64,000 nucleotides of DNA from Akkermansiaceae bacterium (GCA_905182405.1 CAJJBQ010000001.1:1612001-1676000), one strand, 5' to 3'; shown: positions 48,484-58,813, counted from the first letter of the stretch. The notes: a model not told the origin generated them from the letters alone. Translations and numbers: made by a program.

Positions 48484-51400
48484 ATGAAACGAATATTCAT
48501 TTTCCTAGCTGCTGCTGGTCTTGCCTCGGCCGCCGATGATTTCCCCATCGTGCCCGACGATGTCGAGGTCGCCTTGTTTGCCCAAGAACCTCTCGTTAGG
48601 AATCCCTGCGGTTTGGCCTTTGATAGTCAGGGGCGTTTATGTGTGGGCATGGGTCCGCAATACCGGAAGCCAAAGCCCAACACGCCGGGTGATTCTGTTT
48701 GGATTCTGCTAGACAAAGATGGCGATGGCGTGGCCGATGATCGCAAGGAATTCGCCACCGGGTTCAATGCTATTCAAAGTTTGACCTGGCGTGGCGACAC
48801 CTTGTGGGTCGCAAACGCTCCGGACCTCACGGTGGTGCGCGATTTGGATGGCGATGACGAGGCTGATGAGTATGTGAGGCTCTACACCGACTTGGGAAAT
48901 CTCGAGCACGGTTTGCATGGCTTGAATTGGGGCCCTGACGGCAAGCTCTACATGTCGAAGGGAAACTCGAAGGGTCTCAACAACGCTCCTGATCGTTTGG
49001 CGCCGAAACCGTTCCTAGAGTTGTGGGGCATGACGGCACCCGAAGGCTCGCCTGAGTTCCCGAAACCAGTCACGTTTAAGAAAGGCGAGTATCAGAAGCG
49101 CTACCACCACCCTTCCGATGACTGGGGACTGTGCGGGGGCGTGTTGCGTTGTGATCCGGATGGCAGCAAGTTGGAGATCATCGCGCGCGGTCACCGCAAT
49201 CCGTTCGACATCTCTTTCGACGACGGCTTTAATTGGTTAGGAACTGACAATGATCAAAACCATGGCGACAAGATTTTCTCTCCATTCTACGGTGCGCACT
49301 TTGGATGGGGACATCCTTGGAGCTATGCGTGGGAAGGCAACGATCACTGGCCTTCCGCGCCTTCCGCTGGCCCACTGTTTGAGGGCTCAGGGACAGGCAT
49401 AATCTATTTGGGACTCGATCATTATCCTGACAACTACCGCGGTGTCTTCTTAGTCAACGATTGGATCAAGCGTCAAGTTTACGTCTATCGACCGAAATGG
49501 GAAGGCGCGTGGATGAGGTCCTCGACTGACAAACTCGGCGTCTTTGCCGATGCGGAACGCGGTCGCTCGATGGGATCGAGCGATGGCCGGAGCTTCGATC
49601 CGGTTGATACCGAGATCGGCCCAGATGGTGCGATCTACATCTCAAGCTGGGGTCGCCAGTACGGTGCCCTCATCGAGAATGGCGAGCAACAGAACGAAGG
49701 TCGCATATACAAGCTCTGGCCAAAGGCCGCCGCGCCGAAAGCTTGGGACAAGACGAGAGATCCTTGGAAAGACCTCACTAGCCACCTGCCCGTGTGGCGC
49801 ACGAACGCGCAAGAAGCCCTGGTGAAACAGGGCCTTCCCGCTGCAGAACGCTTGAAGGCGATGGCTACTGACTCCGCATCCAGCAAGGCAGTGCAAACAT
49901 GGTCCGCTTGGACACTCGGGCGCCTTGCCCCAGACAATACTGAAATCGATGCCTGGTTTATTGCCGCCTTGCAACACGACGCTTTGAATCTGCGTCTACA
50001 GGCTATCAGAATCCTAGCACATCGCTCTCAGTTGCGTAGTAACGAGAAATTGCCAGACGAAATCGCTGGTTTGCTAGACGACGCCGAGGCCCGCGTTCGA
50101 CTCGAAGCGGTACTGGCCCTACGACAAGCCAAGGATCGTAGTCAGGTCACCCCTTTGTTAAACCTTGCCGCCAAGGAAACTGGTCGAGTGACCTATTATG
50201 CCACCTGGGGTGCGATGGGCGACTTGATGAGCGTGGAAGCACGGAAAGGGCTCTTGCGCGATGAACGTGTCGGTGTGCGCCGCGCTGCGTTGTTGAGTCT
50301 TTTAGAACAAGATGCTTTGGTCGATAGCGAGGTCAATGTCATGAGCACCGATTCGGACTCGACCATCGCTTCGTTGGCCTCGCAATGGTTAGGTGGCAAG
50401 ACTAAGACACGTATCAAGGGAGCCCCTCTGAAGAATGATTCTCTGACCTCCGCGTCTTCACTCCTCTCCCCTACCGGCAAGACACCGACTTTAGAAGAAG
50501 TGCTGCCCTTGCTCGCTGAGGCCAAAGTTGCGCGCGGTCGCGAGCTCTTCCTCAGTGCTCAGGGAGCGACCTGCGCCACCTGTCATCAGGTGGAAGGCGT
50601 GGGCAATGCCTTTGCCCCCGACCTCGCAGACATTGGCACACGTGCTGATGCCACCTTCATCATTCGCGCGATCCTCGAGCCCAGCGCCGAGATCACGGAA
50701 GGCTTCGCCATGCAGATCGTGAAGACCAAGGATGGCGGATCGATCGGCGGCATTGTGCTGGAAGAAACGGGCCGCTCCTTGACCTTCGGAGAGGTCGGCG
50801 GCAGTCAGGAAACCGTCTTGAAATCGAATATTATCAGCCGCGAAACTGCTGAGATCTCCGCCATGCCGCCCTTGGGCGCACTCATGAGCCCGCAACAGAT
50901 CGCCGACATCACCGCGTATCTGATTGCCACCAAATCGCCGAACAAAGTCTGGGGCGATCCCAAGACAGGCTGGCATCTTGAGGCCAACGGGGAGCGCCTT
51001 GCCATTCGTCTCGATGGCGTGGAGGTGCTCAGCTACTTCTTCAAGCATGAGGAAACGAAGCGCCCGTTCTTTGCCCATGTGAAGACGCCAACGGGCATCC
51101 AAGTGACGCGCAATTTCCCGCCCATCGAGGGAACCGATCCTATGGATCATGCCTACATGCATCCTGGATTATCGTTAGGCTTCGCGAACATCAATGGCGA
51201 GAATTTCTGGCATAACAACCGTGGTGGCGTGGTCGTTAGTGAGGGTCTTGAGGAAGCGCCCATCGTCACGGAGACTTCTGCAAGTTTCACGGTGAAGAAC
51301 CGCTACTTAGGGAATGACGGCACCACGGTCTGCGAAGAGATTGCTAGATATCACCTCACAAAGAACAACGCAGGCTACCTGATCCGCATGGAGAATGCGT

Positions 51401-51831
51401 TTCGCTCGGACAAGGCCATCACCTTTGGCGTGAAAGAAGAAATGGGCATGGCCCTACGCGTGGCCTCACCGATTCGCGTCAAGCAAGGCTCCGGGGGCAT
51501 TGCTAGTGCAAGCGGTGGCGTGAATGAGAAAGGCACCTGGGGTAAGACTGATCAGTGGTGGGACTATCATGGCACGCTGAAGGATCGCAGCGTCGGCCTG
51601 CAGATCATGTCAGGCGAAGGCAATCCGCCGATGTGGGCGCACAGCCGAGATTATGGCTTGTTAGTCGCCAATCCCTTTCCAGTCGATATAAAGAAGAATC
51701 GCGATAAGACCACCGTCATCGAGCCAGGCAAGCCGTTTACCCTGCACTTTGGGGTGCAAGTACACGACACGGCGGATCGTGCTAGCTACGATCCTAAGGC
51801 CGCCTATCAGCGTTATCTAGCACAACCATGA
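48484..51831 (+). CDS. PVC-type dehydrogenase with heme c fused to a DUF6807 (PmoA-like) domain
   Basis: 1115 residues from ATG 48484, which opens a signal peptide (KRIFIFLAAAGLASAADDFP); an upstream ATG in R16 would fuse the pectate-lyase tail. The propeller (about 20-435) has VALFAQEPLVRNPCGLAFDS, LLDKDGDGVADDRKEFATGF and RGHRNPFDISFDDGFNWLGT. HEAT-like helices (about 440-660) lead to cytochrome c (GATCATCHQVEGVGNAFAPD, then MPPLGALMSPQQI). The last 300 residues are DUF6807-like (YFFKHEETKRPFFAHVKTPT, PGLSLGFANINGENFWHNNR). That family is usually a separate exported protein, so the fusion links the two. The next gene overlaps by ATGA. Confidence 0.88.
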   Translation: MKRIFIFLAAAGLASAADDFPIVPDDVEVALFAQEPLVRNPCGLAFDSQGRLCVGMGPQYRKPKPNTPGDSVWILLDKDGDGVADDRKEFATGFNAIQSLTWRGDTLWVANAPDLTVVRDLDGDDEADEYVRLYTDLGNLEHGLHGLNWGPDGKLYMSKGNSKGLNNAPDRLAPKPFLELWGMTAPEGSPEFPKPVTFKKGEYQKRYHHPSDDWGLCGGVLRCDPDGSKLEIIARGHRNPFDISFDDGFNWLGTDNDQNHGDKIFSPFYGAHFGWGHPWSYAWEGNDHWPSAPSAGPLFEGSGTGIIYLGLDHYPDNYRGVFLVNDWIKRQVYVYRPKWEGAWMRSSTDKLGVFADAERGRSMGSSDGRSFDPVDTEIGPDGAIYISSWGRQYGALIENGEQQNEGRIYKLWPKAAAPKAWDKTRDPWKDLTSHLPVWRTNAQEALVKQGLPAAERLKAMATDSASSKAVQTWSAWTLGRLAPDNTEIDAWFIAALQHDALNLRLQAIRILAHRSQLRSNEKLPDEIAGLLDDAEARVRLEAVLALRQAKDRSQVTPLLNLAAKETGRVTYYATWGAMGDLMSVEARKGLLRDERVGVRRAALLSLLEQDALVDSEVNVMSTDSDSTIASLASQWLGGKTKTRIKGAPLKNDSLTSASSLLSPTGKTPTLEEVLPLLAEAKVARGRELFLSAQGATCATCHQVEGVGNAFAPDLADIGTRADATFIIRAILEPSAEITEGFAMQIVKTKDGGSIGGIVLEETGRSLTFGEVGGSQETVLKSNIISRETAEISAMPPLGALMSPQQIADITAYLIATKSPNKVWGDPKTGWHLEANGERLAIRLDGVEVLSYFFKHEETKRPFFAHVKTPTGIQVTRNFPPIEGTDPMDHAYMHPGLSLGFANINGENFWHNNRGGVVVSEGLEEAPIVTETSASFTVKNRYLGNDGTTVCEEIARYHLTKNNAGYLIRMENAFRSDKAITFGVKEEMGMALRVASPIRVKQGSGGIASASGGVNEKGTWGKTDQWWDYHGTLKDRSVGLQIMSGEGNPPMWAHSRDYGLLVANPFPVDIKKNRDKTTVIEPGKPFTLHFGVQVHDTADRASYDPKAAYQRYLAQP

Positions 51832-52604
51832 GTCAGACCATCGGCATTCTAGGTCTCGGCCTGATCGGCTCCGTCGTAGCAGCACGCATAGGTGCTGCTG
51901 GCTACCGAGTCATTGGGCATGATCCGGCGGTACTGCAGCTCGACGGAGTCGTTCTTGCTTCCTGCCCTAGCGAGGTCTTTGCCATCAGTGAGTCGGTCAT
52001 TCTTTGCCTGCCAGATGGCGGCGTTCCAGTCGCCTTCGAGGAACAAAGATTCAGAAACACTGAACAGAGAACGCATCAGTACTTCGGAAAGATGGCCGGG
52101 GTGGCCAAAGACTCCGTCGCCTTGCATCTCGTCTCGCGTGTGCTGGGCGGGGGCGGGTCCTGGGGAGGGGTGGTGGAGAACTGGATCGAGTTGACTTTCA
52201 AAGAGTATGCCGCGTTTCGTCCACCCGTGGCGAAGCTTGGCGAGCGATGGCGGATCAAGCCCGAGGTGTCGGCCAAGTTACTCACTCATTTTTATCCCTC
52301 TACCGAAAACAACGACGTCTCGAAGAACGTCTTCGATCACCAGCGACTCGATGCCAAAGTCATTGCGGTTGATGGGGAGGAGGAAACAGCGACGCTGCGC
52401 TTGAGTGGCGCGTTGAAGATGAAACATACTTTTTACAACAAAGATGACAGCAATGTTGTGCAGGCAGAAATGGTCGGGTTCGTTCAGCTTGATCTGTCCA
52501 CGTCGACGATCCGTGAATTCGGTCTCATTACGACCGAGGCGACCTATGGCGGTGGCAAGTTCGCCGTCGGCCTCCGTTTGGTCGCACTCCCTAAAAACCA
52601 ATAG
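51828..52604 (+). CDS. Chimeric ORF: oxidoreductase N terminus joined to an unrelated C terminus
   Basis: 258 residues. Residues 1-72 are the Rossmann start of a 6-phosphogluconate/3-hydroxyisobutyrate-dehydrogenase-like protein (TIGILGLGLIGSVVAARIGA, SEVFAISESVILCLPDGG). From about residue 74 the sequence changes to a soluble beta-rich domain (DSVALHLVSRVLGGGGSWGG; LTTEATYGGGKFAVGLRL-type ending) that resembles the C terminus of a Planctomycetes/Verrucomicrobia protein of unknown function. The catalytic helical domain of the dehydrogenase is absent. Translation is coupled to the preceding gene, so the original operon gene was probably an intact dehydrogenase cut and fused in frame. Confidence 0.6.
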   Translation: MSQTIGILGLGLIGSVVAARIGAAGYRVIGHDPAVLQLDGVVLASCPSEVFAISESVILCLPDGGVPVAFEEQRFRNTEQRTHQYFGKMAGVAKDSVALHLVSRVLGGGGSWGGVVENWIELTFKEYAAFRPPVAKLGERWRIKPEVSAKLLTHFYPSTENNDVSKNVFDHQRLDAKVIAVDGEEETATLRLSGALKMKHTFYNKDDSNVVQAEMVGFVQLDLSTSTIREFGLITTEATYGGGKFAVGLRLVALPKNQ

Positions 52605-52608
52605 TTTT

Positions 52609-55578
52609 ATGAAACAAATAGCCTTTTTGATCATCTCCTTGCTACTTCCGCTCGCAACCAACGCGGAGGAATCTTTCGCCGACTGGGAATCCTCCGGAAA
52701 ACTCGCCATTCTCACCACGGCGGACGGCGCAAATCTTCCGGCGGGTGTGGTCGTTGAGGGCTTTCCCGTGCTGGTAAGGATCGACAAAGATTGGTTCGAT
52801 TTCTCTCAGGCCAAAGCCGATGGTTCGGACCTGCGTTTTGCCACAAGGGAAGGCGAGCCATTAAAATATGAGATCGAAGATTGGAATGCGACTGAAGGTT
52901 CGGCGAGCATCTGGGTGCGCCTGCCAACGATCAAAGGGAACGCGCAGGAGATGATCCAGATGTTATGGGGGAACGCGAACGTTGCCAGCGAGTCGAATGG
53001 AAAGGCGGTGTTTAACGAGTCCAATGGCTATGTCAGCGTGTGGCATCTTGGCGAGGTCGTGCGGGACGAGGTCGGCACTTTGGAATCGGATGACAAGGGC
53101 ACCACTCTGACGGCGGGGATGATCGGGAAAGCCCGGAGTTTTCCCGGCAAAGCGGGTGTTTTTAGCGGGGATAAAATTTCAAACTACCCATCGGGTGGGA
53201 GTGCGCACACGACCTCGCTTTGGTTCCGTGCCGAGCAACCGAACGGAACCATTATTGGCTGGGGAAACGAGGGCGGAGGTCGTGGAAGCAAGGTGCGGAT
53301 GCAGTTCCGAAGCCCACCACACATTCACATCGATAGCGACTTTTCAGACATCAAAGGCGAGAGCCGTTTGCCGATGAACGAGTGGGTGCATGTCACGCAT
53401 GTCTTTGGTGAGGAGCCGCGGCGTCTTTATATCAATGGAAAACTCGACGCTGAGGCCAAGACGAAGCTCGATATCAAAACGCCGTCGCGCTTGTGGCTGG
53501 GAGGTTGGTATAATAACTACGATTTTGTTGGTGATCTTGACGAAGTGCGTATTGCAAAAGTGGCGCGGTCTGCGGATTGGGTGAGGCTGGAATTTGAGAA
53601 TCAAAAGCCGCATCAGACGCTGGTCGGTCCGATCGTGCAGAGTGGGGATGAATTTGCGGTGACCCCTAAAAAGGCGACGGTTACCGAAGGGCAAGAGGTG
53701 GATTTCATCGCAAAAGCCGGAGGTGCGCTGAAAGTGTATTGGACCTTGAAAAGCGAGGACGAGGAATCGCTTGTAGAAGTGGATCGGTTCGCCTTCACCT
53801 TTGATGCCGGACGCGTAGCGGGGGACCAGGAGGTCACGCTCCAATGTCAGGCGGTTTATCCCGACGGGGTGCGGACGCAGGACATCACGATCTCGATCAA
53901 GGAGGCGATTCCTGACCCCATCTTCACCCTCGCCGTGCCCGAGAATTGGGATGGGCGATCGACGATTGAAGTGGTGCCGCAGGTGACGAATTTGAAGGCG
54001 ATGAAGTCCTCGGGCGCGGGCGATTTAAAAACGGAATGGAGCGCGGGTCCATTTGCAGTGATCAAGGAGATCGCTCCGGGGAAGCTCATTCTGAAGCGCA
54101 CGCAAAACAGCGGGAAGCTCACCGTCACAGCTACGCTGAGCAACGGCGGGAAAGCGATCACGAAGAGCGCGATGATTGAGGTGACGGAGCCCGCCTACGA
54201 CGCCTGGGTGGAGCGGACACCGGAAAAAAGCGAGAAGCCGCTTGAGGGCCAGTTTTATTCGAGGGACGAAAAAGGCGAGGGTACGCTCCGCTACAGCGGG
54301 ACCCTGGCAGAAGCAGCAGACTCTGTTTTCCTAAGGCTCTACGCAGACGACAAGCTTGTGAAGACCGAGGTGGCGAAGGTGGGCGCGGACAAGTCGTATG
54401 CCTTGTTGACGAAGCTCAAGCCGGGCTTGATTAAATACAAAGTGGAATTTGGCACCGGCGATACCGTGCTGGAGACGGTGGACGATCTGGTCTGCGGCGA
54501 TGCCTACATCATCGACGGTCAATCGAATGCGCTCGCGACAGATACCGGTGCGAAATCGCCACCCGAAACAAGCGAGTGGATCCGCAGTTACGGACGTGCG
54601 CCGCGCAATGCGAATGACGATCCCGGCAATCTTTGGTGCCGGCCGGTGTGGAAGGCGCAAAATGGAGAGAAGGCGGAGCTTGGCTGGTGGGGGATGGAGC
54701 TTGCGAAACAACTCGTCGCGAGCCAGAAGATGCCGATCTTCATCGTCAATGCCGCAGTCGGTGGAACCCGGATTGACCAGCACCAGCGTAACCCTGATGA
54801 TCCGACCGACCTCACCACGATATACGGGCGGATGCTCTGGCGGGTGCAGCAGGCGAAGCTGACCCATGGCATCCGAGGCATCCTATGGCACCAGGGCGAA
54901 AACGACCAGGGTTCGGCCGGGCCGAGCGGCGGTTTTGGTTGGGAAAGTTACCAAGGGCTCTTTGTTGAGATGGCGGCGAGCTGGAAGGAGGATTTCCCGA
55001 ACGTGCAGCAGTATTATGTTTTTCAGATCTGGCCAAACTCGTGCAGCATGGGCGGGCGCGAGGGTTCGGGCGACAGGCTTCGCGAGAAGCAGCGCACGCT
55101 CCCGTTTCTCTTCTCAAACATGGATGCCATGTCCACGCTTGGCATTGAGCCGCCGGGTACGTGCCACTATCCACTTGATGGCTGGGCGGAGTTCGCGCGG
55201 CTCATTCAGCCCCTAATCGAGCGGGATTTTTATGGCAAGGTTCCCACCGAGGCGATCACCGCGCCCAATCTTTACCGCGCGTTTTTTCCTGGCGGCTCGA
55301 AAAGCGAAATCTCACTGGAGTTTGATCAGCCAGTGGTCTGGGATGATGCTTTGGCGGGGCAATTCTATCTCGATGGCGAGGGGGATGAAGTCGCCTCGGG
55401 AAGTCTTAGCGGGAACACACTCACTTTGAAACTGAAAGAGGCGACGGAGGCAAAAACGATCACCTATCTCAAGGAAATCAAGTGGAGCCAAGATACTCTG
55501 TTAAAGGGAGAAAACGGGATTGCCGCGTTGACGTTTTGTGAGGTTCCTCTCGAAAGGAGGAATGCGAAGTCCCCGTAG
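52609..55578 (+). CDS. Exported sialate-O-acetylesterase-like protein with DUF2341 and LamG
   Basis: 989 residues from ATG 52609 (signal KQIAFLIISLLLPLATNAEE); the longer upstream frame overlaps the preceding gene. Residues 40-130 resemble DUF2341 (FPVLVRIDKDWFDFSQAKAD, GSDLRFATREGEPLKYEIED). Residues 150-340 are LamG-like (GGSAHTTSLWFRAEQPNGTI, DFVGDLDEVRIAKVARSADW). Beta-rich linkers follow (about 345-600). The catalytic part (about 630-890) is SGNH/SASA-like: IIDGQSNALATD, VNAAVGGTRIDQHQ, GILWHQGENDQG and TCHYPLDGWAEF. It probably deacetylates sialic acid or other O-acetylated glycans outside the cell. Confidence 0.82.
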   Translation: MKQIAFLIISLLLPLATNAEESFADWESSGKLAILTTADGANLPAGVVVEGFPVLVRIDKDWFDFSQAKADGSDLRFATREGEPLKYEIEDWNATEGSASIWVRLPTIKGNAQEMIQMLWGNANVASESNGKAVFNESNGYVSVWHLGEVVRDEVGTLESDDKGTTLTAGMIGKARSFPGKAGVFSGDKISNYPSGGSAHTTSLWFRAEQPNGTIIGWGNEGGGRGSKVRMQFRSPPHIHIDSDFSDIKGESRLPMNEWVHVTHVFGEEPRRLYINGKLDAEAKTKLDIKTPSRLWLGGWYNNYDFVGDLDEVRIAKVARSADWVRLEFENQKPHQTLVGPIVQSGDEFAVTPKKATVTEGQEVDFIAKAGGALKVYWTLKSEDEESLVEVDRFAFTFDAGRVAGDQEVTLQCQAVYPDGVRTQDITISIKEAIPDPIFTLAVPENWDGRSTIEVVPQVTNLKAMKSSGAGDLKTEWSAGPFAVIKEIAPGKLILKRTQNSGKLTVTATLSNGGKAITKSAMIEVTEPAYDAWVERTPEKSEKPLEGQFYSRDEKGEGTLRYSGTLAEAADSVFLRLYADDKLVKTEVAKVGADKSYALLTKLKPGLIKYKVEFGTGDTVLETVDDLVCGDAYIIDGQSNALATDTGAKSPPETSEWIRSYGRAPRNANDDPGNLWCRPVWKAQNGEKAELGWWGMELAKQLVASQKMPIFIVNAAVGGTRIDQHQRNPDDPTDLTTIYGRMLWRVQQAKLTHGIRGILWHQGENDQGSAGPSGGFGWESYQGLFVEMAASWKEDFPNVQQYYVFQIWPNSCSMGGREGSGDRLREKQRTLPFLFSNMDAMSTLGIEPPGTCHYPLDGWAEFARLIQPLIERDFYGKVPTEAITAPNLYRAFFPGGSKSEISLEFDQPVVWDDALAGQFYLDGEGDEVASGSLSGNTLTLKLKEATEAKTITYLKEIKWSQDTLLKGENGIAALTFCEVPLERRNAKSP

Positions 55579-55639
55579 ACCCTTTCGTAGTAATCCATGA
55601 AAGCACCCCTCTTTCTCCGGGTAGTAGCCATCCTGCTAC

Positions 55640-55807
55640 CTATTCCGGCTGAGATGAACTTCTTTTTGGAAGCCCATCGCTCACTCCAATGCACGCGACG
55701 TTGGCCCGCCCGTTTGGTGATTGGGCGTGAGAGGATGGAATCCAGATTCCGGCGCTCGTGGCGGCGGCATCCTTGAGGAAGCGGCGGCGGTTTGTGTATT
55801 GATTCAT
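55640..55807 (-). pseudogene. 5' stub of a Tat-exported oxidoreductase
   Basis: 55 codons from ATG 55807: a twin-arginine signal NQYTNRRRFLKDAAATSAGI, then ANVACIGV, where a Gfo/Idh/MocA Rossmann fold would begin. The sequence then departs into GLPKRSSSQPE and a stop. Only the signal peptide and first strand remain. The flanking 60 bases on either side hold nothing recognisable. Confidence 0.5.
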
Positions 55808-55893
55808 AACCCAAAATCGTAATCCTCTTACCCATCATGCCAAGGATTGTTTTAGCCGCGACTCCTTGGGGTCCTATCGAGCGGAGTCTGGTG

Positions 55894-58725
55894 CTAGCTT
55901 TGTGTCCGAAGCCATTCGATGAGGTTCACAAAGTCTTTGGAAGTCAGAGCCTTGCCGAATGTTGCAGGCATGAGTGAGATGGGGAGGGTGAGGCGGGATG
56001 CGATTTTGGCCTTTTGTAGCCGTTTGAACTTTCCCTCGAGATCACGGATTTGAAGGGCGTTACCGCGTTCACTAGTGATGAAGGCACTGCTTGTGGTGCC
56101 ATCGTTGAAGGTGAATTGAGTGAGATGGAAATGGCTGTCGACATTACGATTCGGGTCGAGAATGTCTTCGGTAAGGCGTTGAATGCCACGGCTGCCGATG
56201 CCGTCGAGTTGGGGGCCAATCAAGCCGCCTTGGTGTTTGATTTGGTGGCAGGTAGCGCAGTTGATTTGAAAAATATGGGCTCCTTTTTGAGGGTCAAGCG
56301 TCTCAAGTTTTTTGGCAGCTTGGTATTGCAAAATCCGCTGATTGATGAGCTGTTCGAATTGTCCGCTCTTGGGCCCATCGAGGACCTGCGGCACGGTTGT
56401 TTGAGAGTCCTTTGAGAGCCATGGCTTGAGTTGGTCCCGTAGGTTCACAGGAGCATTAAACTTTAAGATCTCCGCCAGCGTTGTTAGTTGGGCGTCGAGG
56501 TTGGTGTTCCCGGCAAAGGTGTCAGTGCTGAGACCTTCGACTCCGCTGATTCGGGTCATTCCGAGCCACGCGTAGGCATCGCCGGCGTCGCCATCGGTAA
56601 TCTGTAGTCGCCTCTTTTTCCCTGCTTCCGTCGTCCAGGTGACCTTTCGAGCAATGTCGTTTCGCGGCGGGTCTGCGCGGAGGAGTTCGTTTCCTTCGTC
56701 ATCGATCAGGGTGATGTGGTTTTTGCGTTGAGCTTCCTGATTCGGGTTGCCTCGATGCCCGACGATCCAGAATGATAGTTCGTTTGTGGTCGTGAATTTC
56801 TTGGACCGCAAGATGCCAGTGCGTTGTTCCGCATTCGGTGCGCCCATTTGTAGGCTGGAGATCACGGGGACATCCCGCCCGTCCCGACATCGACGATTTT
56901 GGGTGGTCCAGGGGGAGGGGCTCTCTGGATGGGAAGGGTGGGGAAGGTCGACCCACTCAGGGTTTGCCGATTGTTGTCGTGCTTTTAAATGGGCCTTCGC
57001 GAGGTCTTGCGCCCAGTTGATGATTTCGGGATGGGGTTCCAAGCGGCCCCGCTCGTCGAGTCCGGCCTGGAGGGCATCGAGTTCCCTAAGTTGAGTTTCA
57101 GGAGTGCCCTGATTTGCGAGGTCCTTGATGAGATTCGTGATAATGGTGTCGTCGGCGTAGCGCGCGATTTGAGTGAGATGATTTTTCTTTTTCGGTGAAG
57201 CTGCCAGGAATGATGCAGCCTCTGCGGTTGATACTGCAGGAATGATGTTTTCTAAGATTTGGGAGTGAGGAGTCTTGATGTGGACGCTATTTGGGAAGGC
57301 GATGAGATGGCTGCGAATAGCCATGCGTAGGACGTGGACGAGGTGGGTGTCATCTTCAGGAGTGCCGGCGAGAGCGTCGAGCAATGGTTCCAGAGATTTT
57401 TCTCGAGGTTGAAGTTGGAGCGATTGGGCGGCCTTTCTTTGGACGAATGGATCGTTGTTTTTGAGGGATGTGATCGCGTCGGAAAGAGGTTCTGCACGTG
57501 GAGTGGCGGGATGAGGGGAGGGGTTTCCTTTCTTGGTGATTTTCCAAAGTCGACCGCGTTCCCGGTCGCGGCCGGGATGAGTGAGGGGGACTTCGTAGTG
57601 CCCGATGATTTTGTTGTAGAAATCGGCAACGTAGAGGGCTCCATCGTGCCCCATGCACATGTCAACGGGGCGGAACCAGAGGTCGTCGCTTGTGACAAGA
57701 TCACGCTGTTCAATGGCCACCGGGGTGCTTCCTCGGAATTCAATTCTGTCATGGTTGATTCGTGACGTGACCGGGTTGCCAATCAGGAGATGGTCATTCC
57801 AATCCGATCCCCACCAATCACGGTCGAGGTAGGCGATGCCGCAGATACCTGTCGATCCGTGGGTGTGTTCGATCATTGTCGGAGCAAATTCGAGTCCGTC
57901 GTGAGGTTTGCCGAAGCTGGGATAGACTCCGCCTTGCAGAAGTTGGTAAACGGGCGAGCTGTGGCAGTCAGCACTGTAAAGGTTGTTGCGTCGATCAAAG
58001 CAGAGCCCGAAGGGATTGACCTGCCCGCGGGTGAAGACCTCCACGCTGGATCCATCGGGACGAAACCGGAAAACGTTCCCCGAGTGGAGTTCGATCTGCG
58101 TGCCATCTTTTGCGGTGAGAGTGCTGAAATTGTTGAAGCCGTGGGTGGCGTATACCCAGCCGTCCGGTCCCATCCGGAAACTGGAACACATTCCGTGAGT
58201 GTCTTTTTCATAACCCAATGGTCCGAAGAGAACTTCGCGAAGGTCCGCTTTTCCATTACCGGTGGTGTCGGCGAAATACCAAATATTCGGAATGCTCCAG
58301 GCAATGCAGCCGTCTTTGTGTTCCGGTTTGTGCCATGGTAACACACCGGTCGGAATGTTGAGCCCGTCGGCGAAGTCGGTCACCTTGTCGGCGTGACCAT
58401 CGCCATCAGTGTCCTCAAGGATTTTGATGGCATCCCGACTGTCGCGAACACGAGTGCCGAGTGGGTCGGTCCAGCGATTTTTTGCGGCAGCGTAAGGATA
58501 TTCGACAGTGGAAGAAACCCATACTCGCCCCCGGGTATCGTAGGCTATGTTGATCGGTTTGTTGATCTGTGGCTCGGAGGCGAAGAGCTGGATCTCGAAT
58601 CCCTCCGGGACATGGAGGGCCGCGAGTTCTTCTTCGGGAGAACGTGGCTCCGAGCTTCGGACCAGGGATTCACTTCCTAAGGAGATTAAGCAGGTCGCGA
58701 GTGAAAGGATGATCGGAATTTCCAT
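55894..58725 (-). CDS. PVC-type dehydrogenase: beta-propeller and heme c
   Basis: 943 residues from ATG at 58725, preceding the signal peptide (EIPIILSLATCLISLGSES). Propeller signature (about 30-400): LHVPEGFEIQLFASEPQINK, IKILEDTDGDGHADKVTDFA, GSTGICGIAYLDRDWWGSDW. HEAT-like helices follow, then a jelly-roll-like insert (about 600-720), and the cytochrome c module with CATCH in INCATCHQIKHQGG plus LMPATFGKALT. The third such protein in the window, distinct in sequence from those at 20764 and 48484. The gene upstream on the same strand, 89 bases away, encodes a beta-propeller protein and may share its transcript. Confidence 0.9.
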   Translation of the reverse strand: MEIPIILSLATCLISLGSESLVRSSEPRSPEEELAALHVPEGFEIQLFASEPQINKPINIAYDTRGRVWVSSTVEYPYAAAKNRWTDPLGTRVRDSRDAIKILEDTDGDGHADKVTDFADGLNIPTGVLPWHKPEHKDGCIAWSIPNIWYFADTTGNGKADLREVLFGPLGYEKDTHGMCSSFRMGPDGWVYATHGFNNFSTLTAKDGTQIELHSGNVFRFRPDGSSVEVFTRGQVNPFGLCFDRRNNLYSADCHSSPVYQLLQGGVYPSFGKPHDGLEFAPTMIEHTHGSTGICGIAYLDRDWWGSDWNDHLLIGNPVTSRINHDRIEFRGSTPVAIEQRDLVTSDDLWFRPVDMCMGHDGALYVADFYNKIIGHYEVPLTHPGRDRERGRLWKITKKGNPSPHPATPRAEPLSDAITSLKNNDPFVQRKAAQSLQLQPREKSLEPLLDALAGTPEDDTHLVHVLRMAIRSHLIAFPNSVHIKTPHSQILENIIPAVSTAEAASFLAASPKKKNHLTQIARYADDTIITNLIKDLANQGTPETQLRELDALQAGLDERGRLEPHPEIINWAQDLAKAHLKARQQSANPEWVDLPHPSHPESPSPWTTQNRRCRDGRDVPVISSLQMGAPNAEQRTGILRSKKFTTTNELSFWIVGHRGNPNQEAQRKNHITLIDDEGNELLRADPPRNDIARKVTWTTEAGKKRRLQITDGDAGDAYAWLGMTRISGVEGLSTDTFAGNTNLDAQLTTLAEILKFNAPVNLRDQLKPWLSKDSQTTVPQVLDGPKSGQFEQLINQRILQYQAAKKLETLDPQKGAHIFQINCATCHQIKHQGGLIGPQLDGIGSRGIQRLTEDILDPNRNVDSHFHLTQFTFNDGTTSSAFITSERGNALQIRDLEGKFKRLQKAKIASRLTLPISLMPATFGKALTSKDFVNLIEWLRTQS

Positions 58726-58813
58726 GAAGTTGATGAGTGTTTTCTGAACGGGAGTGGGGGTAGAATCTGCGGTCCGCTTTCGTAGCGGCAACGAGACAGG
58801 TTGAAAGCCGACC

